From Stakelama pacifica (GTDB lineage Bacteria; Pseudomonadota; Alphaproteobacteria; Sphingomonadales; Sphingomonadaceae), in assembly GCF_004361835.1 (NCBI RefSeq), contig NZ_SNWD01000010.1, forward strand, positions 62,001 to 126,000: a DNA stretch of 64,000 nt, read 5' to 3'. Shown here in pieces: positions 1-8,180 of the stretch. The first letter of the stretch is position 1. The number at the start of each line of letters is the position of its first letter. Position numbers and translations under genes: made by a program. The notes beneath the pieces were generated by a model. The model saw only the letters and a program-made list of their open reading frames with translations, made no database searches and was not told the DNA's origin.

Positions 1-116
1 AGGCCGACCAGCAGCGTCAGCGCGACCAGCGCAAGGATCAGGCCATATTCGATTGCCGTTGCCCCGGCACGCTCGCGCATCAGGCGGCGCGCGCTGCTTC
101 GAAGGGACTTGAACAT
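1..116 (-). CDS. Flp family type IVb pilin (partial, 3' end outside window)
   Basis: The N-terminal 38 codons are visible; the rest lies beyond the left edge. The product starts with a short basic leader (MFKSLRSSARRLMRER) followed by the Flp prepilin signature GATAIEYGLI and a hydrophobic helix. This is the standard cleavage and assembly segment of Flp/Fap pilins built by the Tad apparatus at the cell surface. The ATG is preceded on the minus strand by GGAG at 8 nt. The gene is divergent from the mutT-like gene with a 51-bp gap. No other tad/cpa genes are visible, but they could lie to the left. Family assignment is confident from the signature; actual pilus formation is inference. Confidence 0.85.
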   Translation of the reverse strand, partial: MFKSLRSSARRLMRERAGATAIEYGLILALVALTLLVG

Positions 117-167
117 CGCTCGCTCTCCATGGTCAACGGACTGCGGATAGCAAGGGACGTTTAAAAA

Positions 168-596
168 ATGCTTCATACCCCTGACGCGGCGGCACAGCGG
201 TCGCTTTTTCTCGTTGTCGCGGCGGCGATGGTCGATGGGGACGGGCGGGTGCTGGTGCAGCGGCGGCCCGAAGGCACCGCGATGGCCGGGCTTTGGGAGT
301 TTCCCGGCGGCAAGCCCGAGCCCGGCGAAACCCCGGAAGCAGCCCTGATTCGCGAACTTCACGAAGAACTGGGGATCGAGACCGAGGCATCATGTCTTGC
401 CCCCGCCACCTTTGCCAGCGAGCCACTGGGCGATCGGCATTTGCTGCTGCTGCTCTATGTGCTGCGGAAATGGCGCGGCGTACCGCGCGCGCTCCATGCC
501 AGCGCGTTGAAATGGGTGCGCCCGAACGAATTGTTCGCGCTCGATATGCCGCCTGCCGACAGGCCGCTGATCGGCCTGCTCGACGCGCTGCTTTGA
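168..596 (+). CDS. mutT: (deoxy)nucleoside triphosphate pyrophosphohydrolase, MutT-like Nudix hydrolase
   Basis: A 142-residue Nudix protein. The Nudix box GX5EX7REUXEEXGU is complete at residues 47-70 (GGK...GET...RELHEELGI), so the metal-binding glutamates are present. The upstream segment VQRRPEGTAMAGLWEFPGGK is typical of the 8-oxo-dGTP diphosphatase MutT, which cleans oxidised nucleotides from the pool to avoid A:T to C:G transversions. Length fits MutT (about 130-140 aa). The ATG at 168 has AGGGA about 11 nt upstream. Assignment to the family is firm; the exact substrate (8-oxo-dGTP or another dNTP) is inferred. Confidence 0.85.
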   Translation: MLHTPDAAAQRSLFLVVAAAMVDGDGRVLVQRRPEGTAMAGLWEFPGGKPEPGETPEAALIRELHEELGIETEASCLAPATFASEPLGDRHLLLLLYVLRKWRGVPRALHASALKWVRPNELFALDMPPADRPLIGLLDALL

Positions 597-1049
597 CAGG
601 GTGAGTGCGCCGTGCCGGGGCCTGTTCCGGCATTCGGCGAAGGCATGGACGAAGAGCGCCCTCGATAGCATGGCGACGCGATGGACAACTCATACCAAGC
701 TGCATGGATGGCGACCTATCCCCCGCCGTCATGCCAGCGCACGCTGGCATCTGCTGGAGGTGCGCGGCTCGGTTCTCCCCAAGCCCGCCGGAGACCCCAG
801 CTTTCGCTGGGGTGACGACCGGTGGCGAGGATCGAAATACGCGGATAGGTCCACATCAACGCAGCTTGCTATCAGCCATGCAAGGCGCGGATCGGAATTG
901 CCCCTTTGCGACGGTCGGATTGGTCGTGGCGGCGTATCGGCGAGCCGCCAAGCAAGGGTGAGCCTCCAGGTCGGACGCAACAGCCGGACGAGCCTAGGGG
1001 GGCGGCTATGCCCCGGAAGTGCCGGCGCGGCGGCGATGGGGCTGCCGTT
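597..1049. other. gene-free stretch with an inverted-repeat element
   Basis: About 450 bp between the mutT-like gene and the DUF1289 gene, which converge on it. I find no convincing gene: the open frames crossing it lack ribosome-binding sites and recognisable domains. Its left part carries the nested inverted repeat described at 727-817. The right part (about 890-1020) is very GC-rich with an unexplained G/C run near 1000; I cannot assign an RNA family to it. Confidence 0.6.
727..817. repeat. nested inverted-repeat element
   Basis: Two small palindromes, ATGCCAGCGCACGCTGGCAT near 730-749 and ACCCCAGCTTTCGCTGGGGT near 794-813, lie 44 bp apart. Their outer ends (CGTCATGCCAGCG at 727 and CGCTGGGGTGACG ending at 817) also pair with each other with two mismatches, so the whole 91 bp can fold as a large stem with two side hairpins. 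It sits between converging genes. It resembles the dispersed REP-like elements often seen in sphingomonad intergenic DNA; dispersal cannot be shown from one window. Confidence 0.6.
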
Positions 1050-1244
1050 TCAAGCGGTGCGTGCGGCAATGCGATCGAGGATCGCCTGCCGCCCGGCATC
1101 GTCAACCGTGCTCCATCGGCTTATTTCATCGAGTGTTCGCGCACAGCCGCGGCACAGATCGCTATCGGGATCGATCCGGCATATGCCGACACACGGGTTC
1201 GCAACCTGTGCCGCCGGTTCGATCGAGATGAAATCGTCTTCCAT
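1050..1244 (-). CDS. DUF1289 domain-containing protein
   Basis: A 64-residue protein of the DUF1289 family. Four cysteines in a C-x3-C (residues 18, 22) and C-x2-C (31, 34) arrangement surround the segment NPCVGICRIDPDSDLCRGC, which is the family signature and suggests a small metal or Fe-S binding fold. An in-frame extension to 1352 exists, but the residues before the ATG at 1244 are low-complexity and unlike the family, so I take the internal start. It lies 135 bp downstream of astD on the same strand. Function is unknown. Confidence 0.75.
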   Translation of the reverse strand: MEDDFISIEPAAQVANPCVGICRIDPDSDLCRGCARTLDEISRWSTVDDAGRQAILDRIAARTA

Positions 1245-1379
1245 GCCACTTTTTTCGCGGAGACTGTCGCGGGGCGAGCAGAGGATCGGGGGAAGAGCGA
1301 TGCCAGCTGCCCTTCTTTCCGATCGGGCGGCAGGGTGGCCGAATGGCCGCACCCCGTCCCCCGACCGGCAAGCCCGACC

Positions 1380-2792
1380 CTAATCGCGAAGCCCGATACC
1401 GATGGTCGCGCGCGCCTGATCGGCTTCGTTCGATACCACCGGATAGGCGCAATAATCGGCGGCGTAGAGCGCGCTGGGGCGATGATTGCCCGACCAGCCG
1501 ATGCCGCCGAACGGCGCTGCCGAGGACGCGCCGTTGGTCGGCCGGTTCCAGTTGACGATGCCTGCGCGGATCGTTGCCCAGAAGCGGTCGAACAATTTCG
1601 GGTCCTGACTCATCAGCGAGGCGGACAGGCCGTAGCGGGTGCGGTTCGCCTCTGCCATCGCATCGTCGAAACTGTCGGTGCGCACGACCTGAAGGATCGG
1701 GCCGAACAGCTCGGCATCGGGCCGCTCGCTCGCCTCGGTCATGTCGATCACGCCGGGGGTGAGGAAGGGAAGGTTACCGCGTGGCCGTTTGAGGTGAACG
1801 ATCGGGCGCCCGCCGCGAGTCGAGAGCGACAGGAAGCTCTCGGTCAGCATATCGGCGGTGTCGCTGTCGATAACCGGTCCCATGAACGGCTGCGGATCGG
1901 CATGGGGAGAATCGACGATGATCCGGCGGATCAGATCGGTCAGCTCGGCCATCAGTGGCTCATACTGGTCGTTACCGACGATCAGCCGCCGCCCGGCGGT
2001 GCAGCGCTGCCCCGCCGTGGTGAAGGCCGATTGCACGATCAGCGTCGCGGTTGCGGCAAGGTCGGGGCTGTCCCACACCAAGATGGGGTTGTTACCGCCC
2101 ATTTCGAGCGCGAGGATCTTCTCGGGCTGTTCGGCGAATTGCCGGTTGAGCGCAAGGCCGGTGCGCGCCGATCCGGTGAAGAGCAGGCCGTCGATATCGG
2201 GATGGCCGGAAAGCGCCTTGCCCGCTTCGGGGCCGCCGAGCAGCAGGCGGACACAGCCTTCCGGAATGCCCGCTTCGTGATAGCAGCGCACCAGCATTTC
2301 GCCGGTCGCAGGCGTTTTTTCGGACGGTTTGAATACCACCGCATTCCCGGCGAGCAGCGCGGGCACGATATGGCCGTTGGGCAGATGCGCGGGGAAATTA
2401 TACGGGCCGAGCACGGCAAGCACGCCATGCGGTTTGTGGCGCAGCGCCATGCGCGTGTTCATCGGCGCGTCGAGCCGTCGCTGGCCGGTGCGTTCGGAAT
2501 AGGCAGTCACCGAAATGTCGACCTTGTTGATGACCGTATCGACCTCGGTCTTCGCTTCCCACAGCGGCTTTCCGGTTTCGCGCGCGATCAGATCGGCGAA
2601 TTCGTCATGATGCGAGCGAACGGTGTTCGCGAAGCGGCGCAGCGCCTCGATTCTGTAGGTGACCGGACGCGCGGCCCAGTCAGCCCAGCCTGCCCGCGCC
2701 TTTGCGACTTCGGCATCGACATCGCCCGAAGCGCCGCGCCACAATTCGGCGCCGGTCGCGGGTTCGAAGGAGATCAGTTCAGCTCCGGTCAT
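1380..2792 (-). CDS. astD: succinylglutamate-semialdehyde dehydrogenase
   Basis: A 470-residue aldehyde dehydrogenase oxidising N-succinyl-L-glutamate 5-semialdehyde to N-succinylglutamate with NAD+, step four of the arginine succinyltransferase (AST) pathway, in the cytosol. The catalytic residues are visible: Asn132 in GPYNFPAHLPNGH, Glu230 in LEMGGNNP and the nucleophile Cys264 in GQRCTAGRR. The AstD-type signatures GPYNFPAHLPNGHIVPALL and EMGGNNPILVW separate it from betaine or succinate semialdehyde dehydrogenases. Length is near the usual 485-490. No astA, astB or astE is adjacent, so the pathway is either dispersed or this enzyme serves another semialdehyde. Confidence 0.88.
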   Translation of the reverse strand: MTGAELISFEPATGAELWRGASGDVDAEVAKARAGWADWAARPVTYRIEALRRFANTVRSHHDEFADLIARETGKPLWEAKTEVDTVINKVDISVTAYSERTGQRRLDAPMNTRMALRHKPHGVLAVLGPYNFPAHLPNGHIVPALLAGNAVVFKPSEKTPATGEMLVRCYHEAGIPEGCVRLLLGGPEAGKALSGHPDIDGLLFTGSARTGLALNRQFAEQPEKILALEMGGNNPILVWDSPDLAATATLIVQSAFTTAGQRCTAGRRLIVGNDQYEPLMAELTDLIRRIIVDSPHADPQPFMGPVIDSDTADMLTESFLSLSTRGGRPIVHLKRPRGNLPFLTPGVIDMTEASERPDAELFGPILQVVRTDSFDDAMAEANRTRYGLSASLMSQDPKLFDRFWATIRAGIVNWNRPTNGASSAAPFGGIGWSGNHRPSALYAADYCAYPVVSNEADQARATIGIGLRD

Positions 2793-2876
2793 CTCGGCTC
2801 TACTCTTTCGTTACTATCATCGTTCTTTCGGGCGAGCGCTGGTCTTGCCCGATTGTTCCGGTCTTTTCCACGGTCC

Positions 2877-4253
2877 TTATGCCGAGAGCGCTTCGCCCAT
2901 CCGACGGATCGCATCGATTTTTGCGTCGAAGCGCGACCAGTCGTCATCGCGGTCGATCGCTTCCCAGATTGCTTCGACCTCATCGATCAGCATCGAACAG
3001 GGCGCAGCGTCCCGCCAATAGGCGGCACTGCGGTCGCGTCGCGGCGTGTAGTCGGCCAGCGCAGTGCGGACCCCGTCGAAACCGGGACCATAGCTTTCGG
3101 GCAGCGTGCCGCCGAACGCATCGAAGAAGAAGCGGTCAATGGGGGTGTCCTCAGCCCGTATCGCGCGCTCGACCGCGCCGACAAGTGCCGTATCGCTTTC
3201 GGGATCGCGCGGGCGCACCCCCAGACGCCACAGGATCGCTTCGGTGACATGCCGCTGATAGCAGGGACCGAAGGTCTCGAGAATGTCGATCAGCGGCTGC
3301 GCCTCGCTGATCTGGCGGAGCGCTATGGCAAGCTGCATCGCGTCCCAGTGGATCGCCTCGGGCTGGCGACCGAAAGCGTACAGCCCCTGATGATCGAAAT
3401 AGGCAGCGGTGAAGCCGGGCTGCCAGGTCGGGGCGAAGCGCCAGGGGCCGTAATCGAAACTCTCGCCGGTGACGTTGATATTGTCCGAATTGAGCACGCC
3501 GTGGACGAAACCCGCCGCCATATATTGCCCGGCGAGGCGGGCGGTGCGTTCGACGACATGGGGCAGCAATTGTTCGGCAGGAGCTTCGCCCGCTTCCTCG
3601 CCATAGTAATTTTTAAGGACATAGGCGGTGAGGCGGCGCATCGCTGCTTCGTCACGCTGATAGGCGAGCCGCTGAAACGTGCCGATACGGATATGGCCAT
3701 GGCTGAGGCGGACCAGCACCGCCGAGCGGGTGGGCGAGGGTTCGTCGCCACGTTCGAGCGATTCGCCGGTTTCGATCAGCGAGAAGCTTTTCGAGGTTTC
3801 GACGCCCAGCGCTTCGAGCATTTCGGTGGCGAGCACTTCGCGTACGCCGCCCTTCAGCGTCAGCCGCCCGTCGCCGAACCGGCTATAGGGTGTCTGGCCA
3901 GACCCCTTGGTCCCAAGATCGAGCAGGCGATCCGCGCCATCGCGAAGCTGAGCGAAGAGAAAGCCGCGACCATCGCCGATGTCCGGATTATACTGGCGGA
4001 ACTGATGTCCGTGATAGCGCAGTGCGAGCGGAGTTTCGAGCGATCCGGGCAGGGATTCGAACCGGCCGAAATGGCGCGTCCATTGCGTATCGCTCATGTC
4101 GGCAAGCCCGACCGCGCCGTCCCAGCGCCGGTTGCGGAAGCGCAATATCGTCTTCGGAAAATCGGCCGGAGCGACGGGATCGAGAAATTCCTCGCCCAGA
4201 TCGAGAATCGTTCGTTCAGGGCGATAGCTTGCGACTTGCGGTAAAAAGGCCAT
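2877..4253 (-). CDS. selO: SelO/YdiU family protein adenylyltransferase
   Basis: A 458-residue SelO (YdiU) pseudokinase-fold enzyme, which transfers AMP from ATP to Ser/Thr/Tyr of target proteins and is linked to redox homeostasis. Family motifs are visible: LRYHGHQF near residue 79, LDLGTKGSGQTPYSRFGDGR near 111-130, and the active-site loop HGVLNSDN...DYGPW. The open frame extends far upstream to 5234, but homology-like sequence begins only at MAFLPQVASYRPERTILDLG, so the start is at 4253. The C-terminus ends after a short helical tail and lacks the Cys-Ser-Ser-type ending of E. coli YdiU. It is head to head with the alpha/beta hydrolase, start codons only 12-18 bp apart. Confidence 0.88.
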   Translation of the reverse strand: MAFLPQVASYRPERTILDLGEEFLDPVAPADFPKTILRFRNRRWDGAVGLADMSDTQWTRHFGRFESLPGSLETPLALRYHGHQFRQYNPDIGDGRGFLFAQLRDGADRLLDLGTKGSGQTPYSRFGDGRLTLKGGVREVLATEMLEALGVETSKSFSLIETGESLERGDEPSPTRSAVLVRLSHGHIRIGTFQRLAYQRDEAAMRRLTAYVLKNYYGEEAGEAPAEQLLPHVVERTARLAGQYMAAGFVHGVLNSDNINVTGESFDYGPWRFAPTWQPGFTAAYFDHQGLYAFGRQPEAIHWDAMQLAIALRQISEAQPLIDILETFGPCYQRHVTEAILWRLGVRPRDPESDTALVGAVERAIRAEDTPIDRFFFDAFGGTLPESYGPGFDGVRTALADYTPRRDRSAAYWRDAAPCSMLIDEVEAIWEAIDRDDDWSRFDAKIDAIRRMGEALSA

Positions 4254-4265
4254 GCCGCGATATGG

Positions 4266-5171
4266 GTGCTGATGGGTGAAAAGCACAACAGCCAGGGATT
4301 CGAAGACGGCTTTTGGTGGTCGAATGACGGCCTGAGGCTGCATTATCGCGACTATCCGGGGCGCGGCGACCGGCCGCCAATCCTGTGTTTTCCGGGACTT
4401 ACCCGCAATGCGCGCGATTTTGAGGGGCTGGCCGAGCGGCTGGCCGGGGAATGGCGAATCATCGCGGTCGAACTGCGCGGGCGCGGCGAAAGCGCCTATG
4501 CCAAGGATTCGATGAGCTATGTCCCGCTCACTTATCTTCAGGATGTCGAGGCGCTGATCGCGCATCTCAAGCTCGACCGGTTCATTGCCTTCGGCACGTC
4601 GCTGGGCGGGATATTGACGATGCTGCTGGCGGCGGCGGAGGGCGATCATATCGTCGGCGCGCTGCTGAACGATGTCGGGCCGGAGCTGGATTCGGCAGGG
4701 CTCGCCCGGATTCGCGGCTATGTCGGGCGCTCTGCCTCGTTCGCGACCTGGATGCATGCAGCGCGCGCGACGGCGGAGGCCAATCGCGACGTCTATCCCG
4801 ATTATGGGGTCGAGGACTGGCTGCGCATGGCGAAGCGGCTGTACAGCCTGACCTCGACGGGGCGGATCACGCTGGATTACGACATGAAGATCGCCGAGCC
4901 GTTCCGCGTGCCGGGCAATGAAGCGGGGCCGGATATGTGGCGCGCCTATGACCGGCTGCAGGGATGCCCCCTGCTGATCGTTCGGGGCGAGACGTCGGAT
5001 ATCTTTCCCGCATCGGTCGCCGCGCGGATGGTCGAACGGAATGCAGACGCCGAGCTGGTCGTAGTGCCGCGCACCGGCCATGCGCCGACACTGGAAGAGC
5101 CCGAAGCCGTGGCTGGGATCGACCGGCTGCTCGCGCGGGTCGAGGCGCGGCTGAGCGCAGCCACGGCGTGA
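4266..5171 (+). CDS. alpha/beta hydrolase
   Basis: A 301-residue alpha/beta-hydrolase fold protein (299 if the ATG at 4272 is used rather than the GTG at 4266). The oxyanion segment CFPGLTRNARDF is near residue 41 and the nucleophile elbow GTSLGG places the catalytic Ser at about 112. Late residues provide the acid (RGETSDIF) and the base His in RTGHAPTLEEPEA. The N-terminal sequence FWWSNDGLRLHYRDY is common to many sphingomonad esterase-like hydrolases. No signal peptide is visible, so it is cytosolic. The substrate cannot be told from sequence. It is divergent from selO with almost no space between start codons. Confidence 0.8.
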   Translation: MLMGEKHNSQGFEDGFWWSNDGLRLHYRDYPGRGDRPPILCFPGLTRNARDFEGLAERLAGEWRIIAVELRGRGESAYAKDSMSYVPLTYLQDVEALIAHLKLDRFIAFGTSLGGILTMLLAAAEGDHIVGALLNDVGPELDSAGLARIRGYVGRSASFATWMHAARATAEANRDVYPDYGVEDWLRMAKRLYSLTSTGRITLDYDMKIAEPFRVPGNEAGPDMWRAYDRLQGCPLLIVRGETSDIFPASVAARMVERNADAELVVVPRTGHAPTLEEPEAVAGIDRLLARVEARLSAATA

Positions 5172-5254
5172 CGAAGCGTTTCGCTTTCCAGATGTCGGTT
5201 TTGACGCATTTTCTGAACCGTCAGGTGATTCCACCTGACTGGAAAATGCTCTAG
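5172..5254. repeat. palindromic intergenic element
   Basis: The gap between the hydrolase and the glycosyltransferase is filled by a sequence with a perfect hairpin GTCAGGTG-ATTC-CACCTGAC at 5220-5239, flanked by AT-richer arms (GCATTTTCTGAACC and GGAAAATGCT) that also pair in part. The AAAATGC/GCATTTT flanks around a short palindrome resemble the small dispersed palindromic elements known in alphaproteobacterial intergenic regions. There is no T-run directly after the hairpin, so it is not a standard terminator. Confidence 0.55.
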
Positions 5255-5266
5255 GCGCATATTCCG

Positions 5267-6403
5267 ATGACGATCAAAATCCTCCATCTGTTTTCCAGCT
5301 TCGACCCCGGCGGCAAGGAAGCGCGCGCGGTCCGGCTGATGAATGCGTTCGGCGATGCCGCCCGGCACACCATCGTGTCGGGGGTGCCGGGGGCGCTGGG
5401 CGCGCGCGAGGGAATCGCGAGCGGAATCCGGTACGAGATTGCGCAGGACCCGCCCGCGCTGACCGGCAGGCCGTCGGTGAAACGCTATGAGATGCTGGCG
5501 CGGGCCATGGCGAAATTTGACCTGGTGCTCACCTATAATTGGGGCGCGATTGACGGGGTGATGGCAAAGCGGGTCTTTTCCGGCAAGCTGCCGCCCGTGA
5601 TCCATCATGAAGACGGGTTCAACGAGGACGAGGCTCGCCGCCTGAACCCGATTCGCAACATGTATCGCCGCGTCGCGCTGCCCGCCGCCCATGCGCTGGT
5701 CGTGCCTTCCGAAAAGCTTGAAAAGGTGGCGACGCAATATTGGAAGGTGCCCGACGGGCGGCTCCACCGGATCTCGAACGGGATCGATACGTCGCTTTAC
5801 GGCAAGCCGGCAAAGCCCGACGCTATTCCCGGTTTCACGAAGAAAGAGGGTGAGATCGTGATCGGCACGATCGCGGGGCTGCGCCCGGTAAAATATTTGC
5901 CTCTGCTGCTGCGCGCGGTCGGCGGTATGGCGTTTACCGTGAAGCTGGTGATCGTCGGCGAGGGGCCGGAGCGCGAGAATATCCTGGAGACCGCCGAGCT
6001 GATGGGGCTGGAGGACGATCTGGTAATGCCCGGATTCCTGCCCGATCCGCACCGCTATCTCGGCCTGTTCGACATATTCGCGCTGTCGTCGAAAAGCGAA
6101 CAGCAGCCGATTTCGGTGATGGAGGCAATGGCGGCGGGCCTGCCGGTCGTCGCGCCGCCGGTCGGCGATGTGCCGAAAATGGTGGCGGCTGACAATGCCG
6201 AATATCTGTGCCCCAACTGGAATGCGGTGGGATTGCGCGACCGGTTGCAGGTACTCGCCAAAAACAAGCGCGCGCGCGACCAGCTGGGCAAGTCGAACCA
6301 GTTGCGGGCACGCGCGTTGTTCGATGAAAAAGCGATGGTGGCTGCTTATGCCCGACTGTATGGAGGGGCGATCGGGCGTCCTGACGCTTTTAATCAGGGT
6401 TAA
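5267..6403 (+). CDS. glycosyltransferase family 4 protein
   Basis: A 378-residue GT-B fold glycosyltransferase of family GT4 (group 1). The N-terminal acceptor domain starts with KILHLFSSFDPGGKEARAVRL; the C-terminal donor domain shows VIVGEGPERENI and the EX7E-type motif SKSEQQPISVMEAMAAGLPV at about residues 275-296, which binds the nucleotide sugar. Such enzymes build surface polysaccharide, LPS or glycolipid at the cytoplasmic face of the inner membrane. Neighbouring genes are not polysaccharide genes, so donor and acceptor remain unknown. The ATG at 5267 lacks a strong Shine-Dalgarno sequence. Confidence 0.82.
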   Translation: MTIKILHLFSSFDPGGKEARAVRLMNAFGDAARHTIVSGVPGALGAREGIASGIRYEIAQDPPALTGRPSVKRYEMLARAMAKFDLVLTYNWGAIDGVMAKRVFSGKLPPVIHHEDGFNEDEARRLNPIRNMYRRVALPAAHALVVPSEKLEKVATQYWKVPDGRLHRISNGIDTSLYGKPAKPDAIPGFTKKEGEIVIGTIAGLRPVKYLPLLLRAVGGMAFTVKLVIVGEGPERENILETAELMGLEDDLVMPGFLPDPHRYLGLFDIFALSSKSEQQPISVMEAMAAGLPVVAPPVGDVPKMVAADNAEYLCPNWNAVGLRDRLQVLAKNKRARDQLGKSNQLRARALFDEKAMVAAYARLYGGAIGRPDAFNQG

Positions 6404-6461
6404 TCGCTCGCCATTTCACCGCAATATGTTTAGGCTATCGCCGAATTAAATTGGAGGATCT

Positions 6462-7865
6462 GTGTTCAAAGGCCTGAAGCCTATCCTGTATAATGGCCGC
6501 GAAGTCTGGCCGCTCATCGAGGGCGGCAAGGGCGTGGCGGCGACCAACCATGCCAGCGCCGGTGCCTGGGCGGCAGCGGGCGGCATCGGAACCGTCTCTG
6601 CGGTGAACGCGGACAGCTATGACGCCGAAGGCAAGATCATTCCGCAGGTTTATCATGCGCTTACCCGGCGCGAGCGGCATGAGGAGCTGGTCGAATATGC
6701 GATCGAGGGCGCGGTGCAGCAGGTCAAGCGCGCGTTCGAAATTGCGGGCGGCAAGGGCGCGATCAACATCAATGTGCTCTGGGAGATGGGCGGCGCGCAG
6801 CGCGTGCTGCACGGCGTGTTGGAGCGCACGCGCGGCATGGTCGCCGGCGTCACCTGCGGGGCGGGGATGCCGTATAAGCTCTCCGAAATCGCGGCGAGCT
6901 ATAATGTCAATTATCTCCCCATCGTAAGCTCGGGCCGGGCGTTTCGCGCGCTTTGGAAGCGCGCTTATTCCAAGGCGTCCGAATGGCTGGCGGCGGTGGT
7001 GTATGAAGACCCGTGGCTTGCGGGCGGGCATAACGGTCTGTCGAACGCCGAAAATCCGCTGGAGCCGCAGGACCCCTATCCGCGCGTAAAGGCGCTGCGC
7101 GATACGATGCGCGAGGGCGGGATTTCCGACGATGTGCCGATCGTGATGGCGGGCGGCGTGTGGTATCTGCGCGACTGGGACAACTGGATCGACAATCCGG
7201 AACTTGGCAGCATCGCCTTTCAGTTCGGCACCCGGCCGCTGCTGACGCAGGAAAGCCCGATTCCGGAAGCGTGGAAGGCGCGGTTGATGGAGCTGGAGCC
7301 GGGCGATGTCCTGCTCCACAAATTCTCGCCCACCGGTTTCTATTCCAGCGCGGTGCGCAATCCGTTCCTGCGCAATCTGGAAGCGCGTTCGGAGCGTCAG
7401 ATCGCCTTTTCGAAGCAGGAGGCGGGCGACCATGCGTTCCAGCTCGACGCGGGTGTAAAGAGCAAGAATTTCTGGGTGACCCGAGGCGATCTGCTGCGCG
7501 CGCGCGAATGGGTCGGGCTCGGCTATACCGAAGCGCTCAAGACGCCCGACAACACGCTGGTGTTCGTGACGCCGCAGGAGAAGGAGGAAATCCGTAAGGA
7601 TCAGGCGGATTGCATGGGCTGCCTCAGCCAGTGTCAGTTCTCATCCTGGGCGGATACCGAGACGAATTCGACGGGGCGGCTCGCTGATCCGCGCTCCTTC
7701 TGCATTCAAAAGACGCTGCAGGAAATCGCCCATGGCGGGCCGGTGGACGAAAATCTGATGTTCGCCGGGCACAATGCCTATAATTTCAAGAAAGACCCGT
7801 TTTACTCAAACGGCTATGTCCCGACGGTAAAGCAACTCGTCGATCGTATCCTGACCGGCGATTGA
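6462..7865 (+). CDS. nitronate monooxygenase-like FMN protein (NPD/2-nitropropane dioxygenase family)
   Basis: A 467-residue TIM-barrel flavoprotein of the nitronate monooxygenase / 2-nitropropane dioxygenase family. Supporting segments are IEGGKGVAATNHASAGAWAA at the N-terminus, GAININVLWEMGG, VAGVTCGAGMPYKL, and the phosphate-binding region VPIVMAGGVWYLRD with FQFGTRPLLTQE. It is longer than classical NMOs (about 320-370 aa): a C-terminal extension carries a cysteine cluster, DCMGCLSQCQF, near residues 381-391. The GTG start at 6462 has GGAGG 4 nt upstream. The reaction is uncertain: it may oxidise alkyl nitronates or act as a dehydrogenase or enoyl reductase. Confidence 0.75.
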   Translation: MFKGLKPILYNGREVWPLIEGGKGVAATNHASAGAWAAAGGIGTVSAVNADSYDAEGKIIPQVYHALTRRERHEELVEYAIEGAVQQVKRAFEIAGGKGAININVLWEMGGAQRVLHGVLERTRGMVAGVTCGAGMPYKLSEIAASYNVNYLPIVSSGRAFRALWKRAYSKASEWLAAVVYEDPWLAGGHNGLSNAENPLEPQDPYPRVKALRDTMREGGISDDVPIVMAGGVWYLRDWDNWIDNPELGSIAFQFGTRPLLTQESPIPEAWKARLMELEPGDVLLHKFSPTGFYSSAVRNPFLRNLEARSERQIAFSKQEAGDHAFQLDAGVKSKNFWVTRGDLLRAREWVGLGYTEALKTPDNTLVFVTPQEKEEIRKDQADCMGCLSQCQFSSWADTETNSTGRLADPRSFCIQKTLQEIAHGGPVDENLMFAGHNAYNFKKDPFYSNGYVPTVKQLVDRILTGD

Positions 7866-8180
7866 GGCGAGGGCGGGGTGGAGCGGCCGGTCCGCCGCAC
7901 CCTGCGTCGTGACTGGAGGGGCGGTGCCGGTTGCCGTCCGGTGCAGGGCGTAATTGGTGGTTGCGGTTAGCGCTTCGTTGCACTGCTCCTCACAACTGCA
8001 TTGGAGGGTCGGTCGCGCTGCATGGGGGCGGTGGCGACAAGAGACGCTCCCCGCAATCGTGCCGTCACCCCGGACTTGTTCCGGGGTCCACCGTCCCGCA
8101 AGGGCTTTAACGGTTGTGATGGCTGAACCGTGGATGCCGGAACAAGTCCGGGATGACGGTTGGGGGAGTGCCCCTCCGCT
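7866..8180. other. convergent intergenic region, no gene
   Basis: About 315 bp between two converging genes (the nitronate monooxygenase-like gene and the hydroxyacid dehydrogenase gene). No credible coding frame is visible. Its right half is occupied by the large inverted repeat at 8061-8158, and the left half is GC-rich sequence without a recognised motif. Confidence 0.6.
8061..8158. repeat. long inverted repeat (about 31-bp arms)
   Basis: Left arm 8061-8092 begins CCGTCACCCCGGACTTGTT; right arm 8128-8158 ends AACAAGTCCGGGATGACGG. They are reverse complements over about 31 bp with a few mismatches, separated by 35 bp. Each arm is itself partly palindromic (CCGGA-N5-TCCGG). On either strand this would form a strong stem, and it sits exactly where two genes converge. 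It is of the type of intergenic mosaic repeat frequent in sphingomonads; a transcription-boundary role is inference. Confidence 0.65.

Noticed and set aside
885..1020. GC-rich structured stretch considered as an SRP RNA, RNase P or riboswitch
   Set aside because: None of the diagnostic core sequences of these RNAs could be found on either strand.
906..4244. A 1112-codon open frame on the plus strand opposite astD and selO
   Set aside because: It is antisense to two well-recognised genes, has no domain or ribosome-binding site, and is a by-product of high GC content at codon position three.
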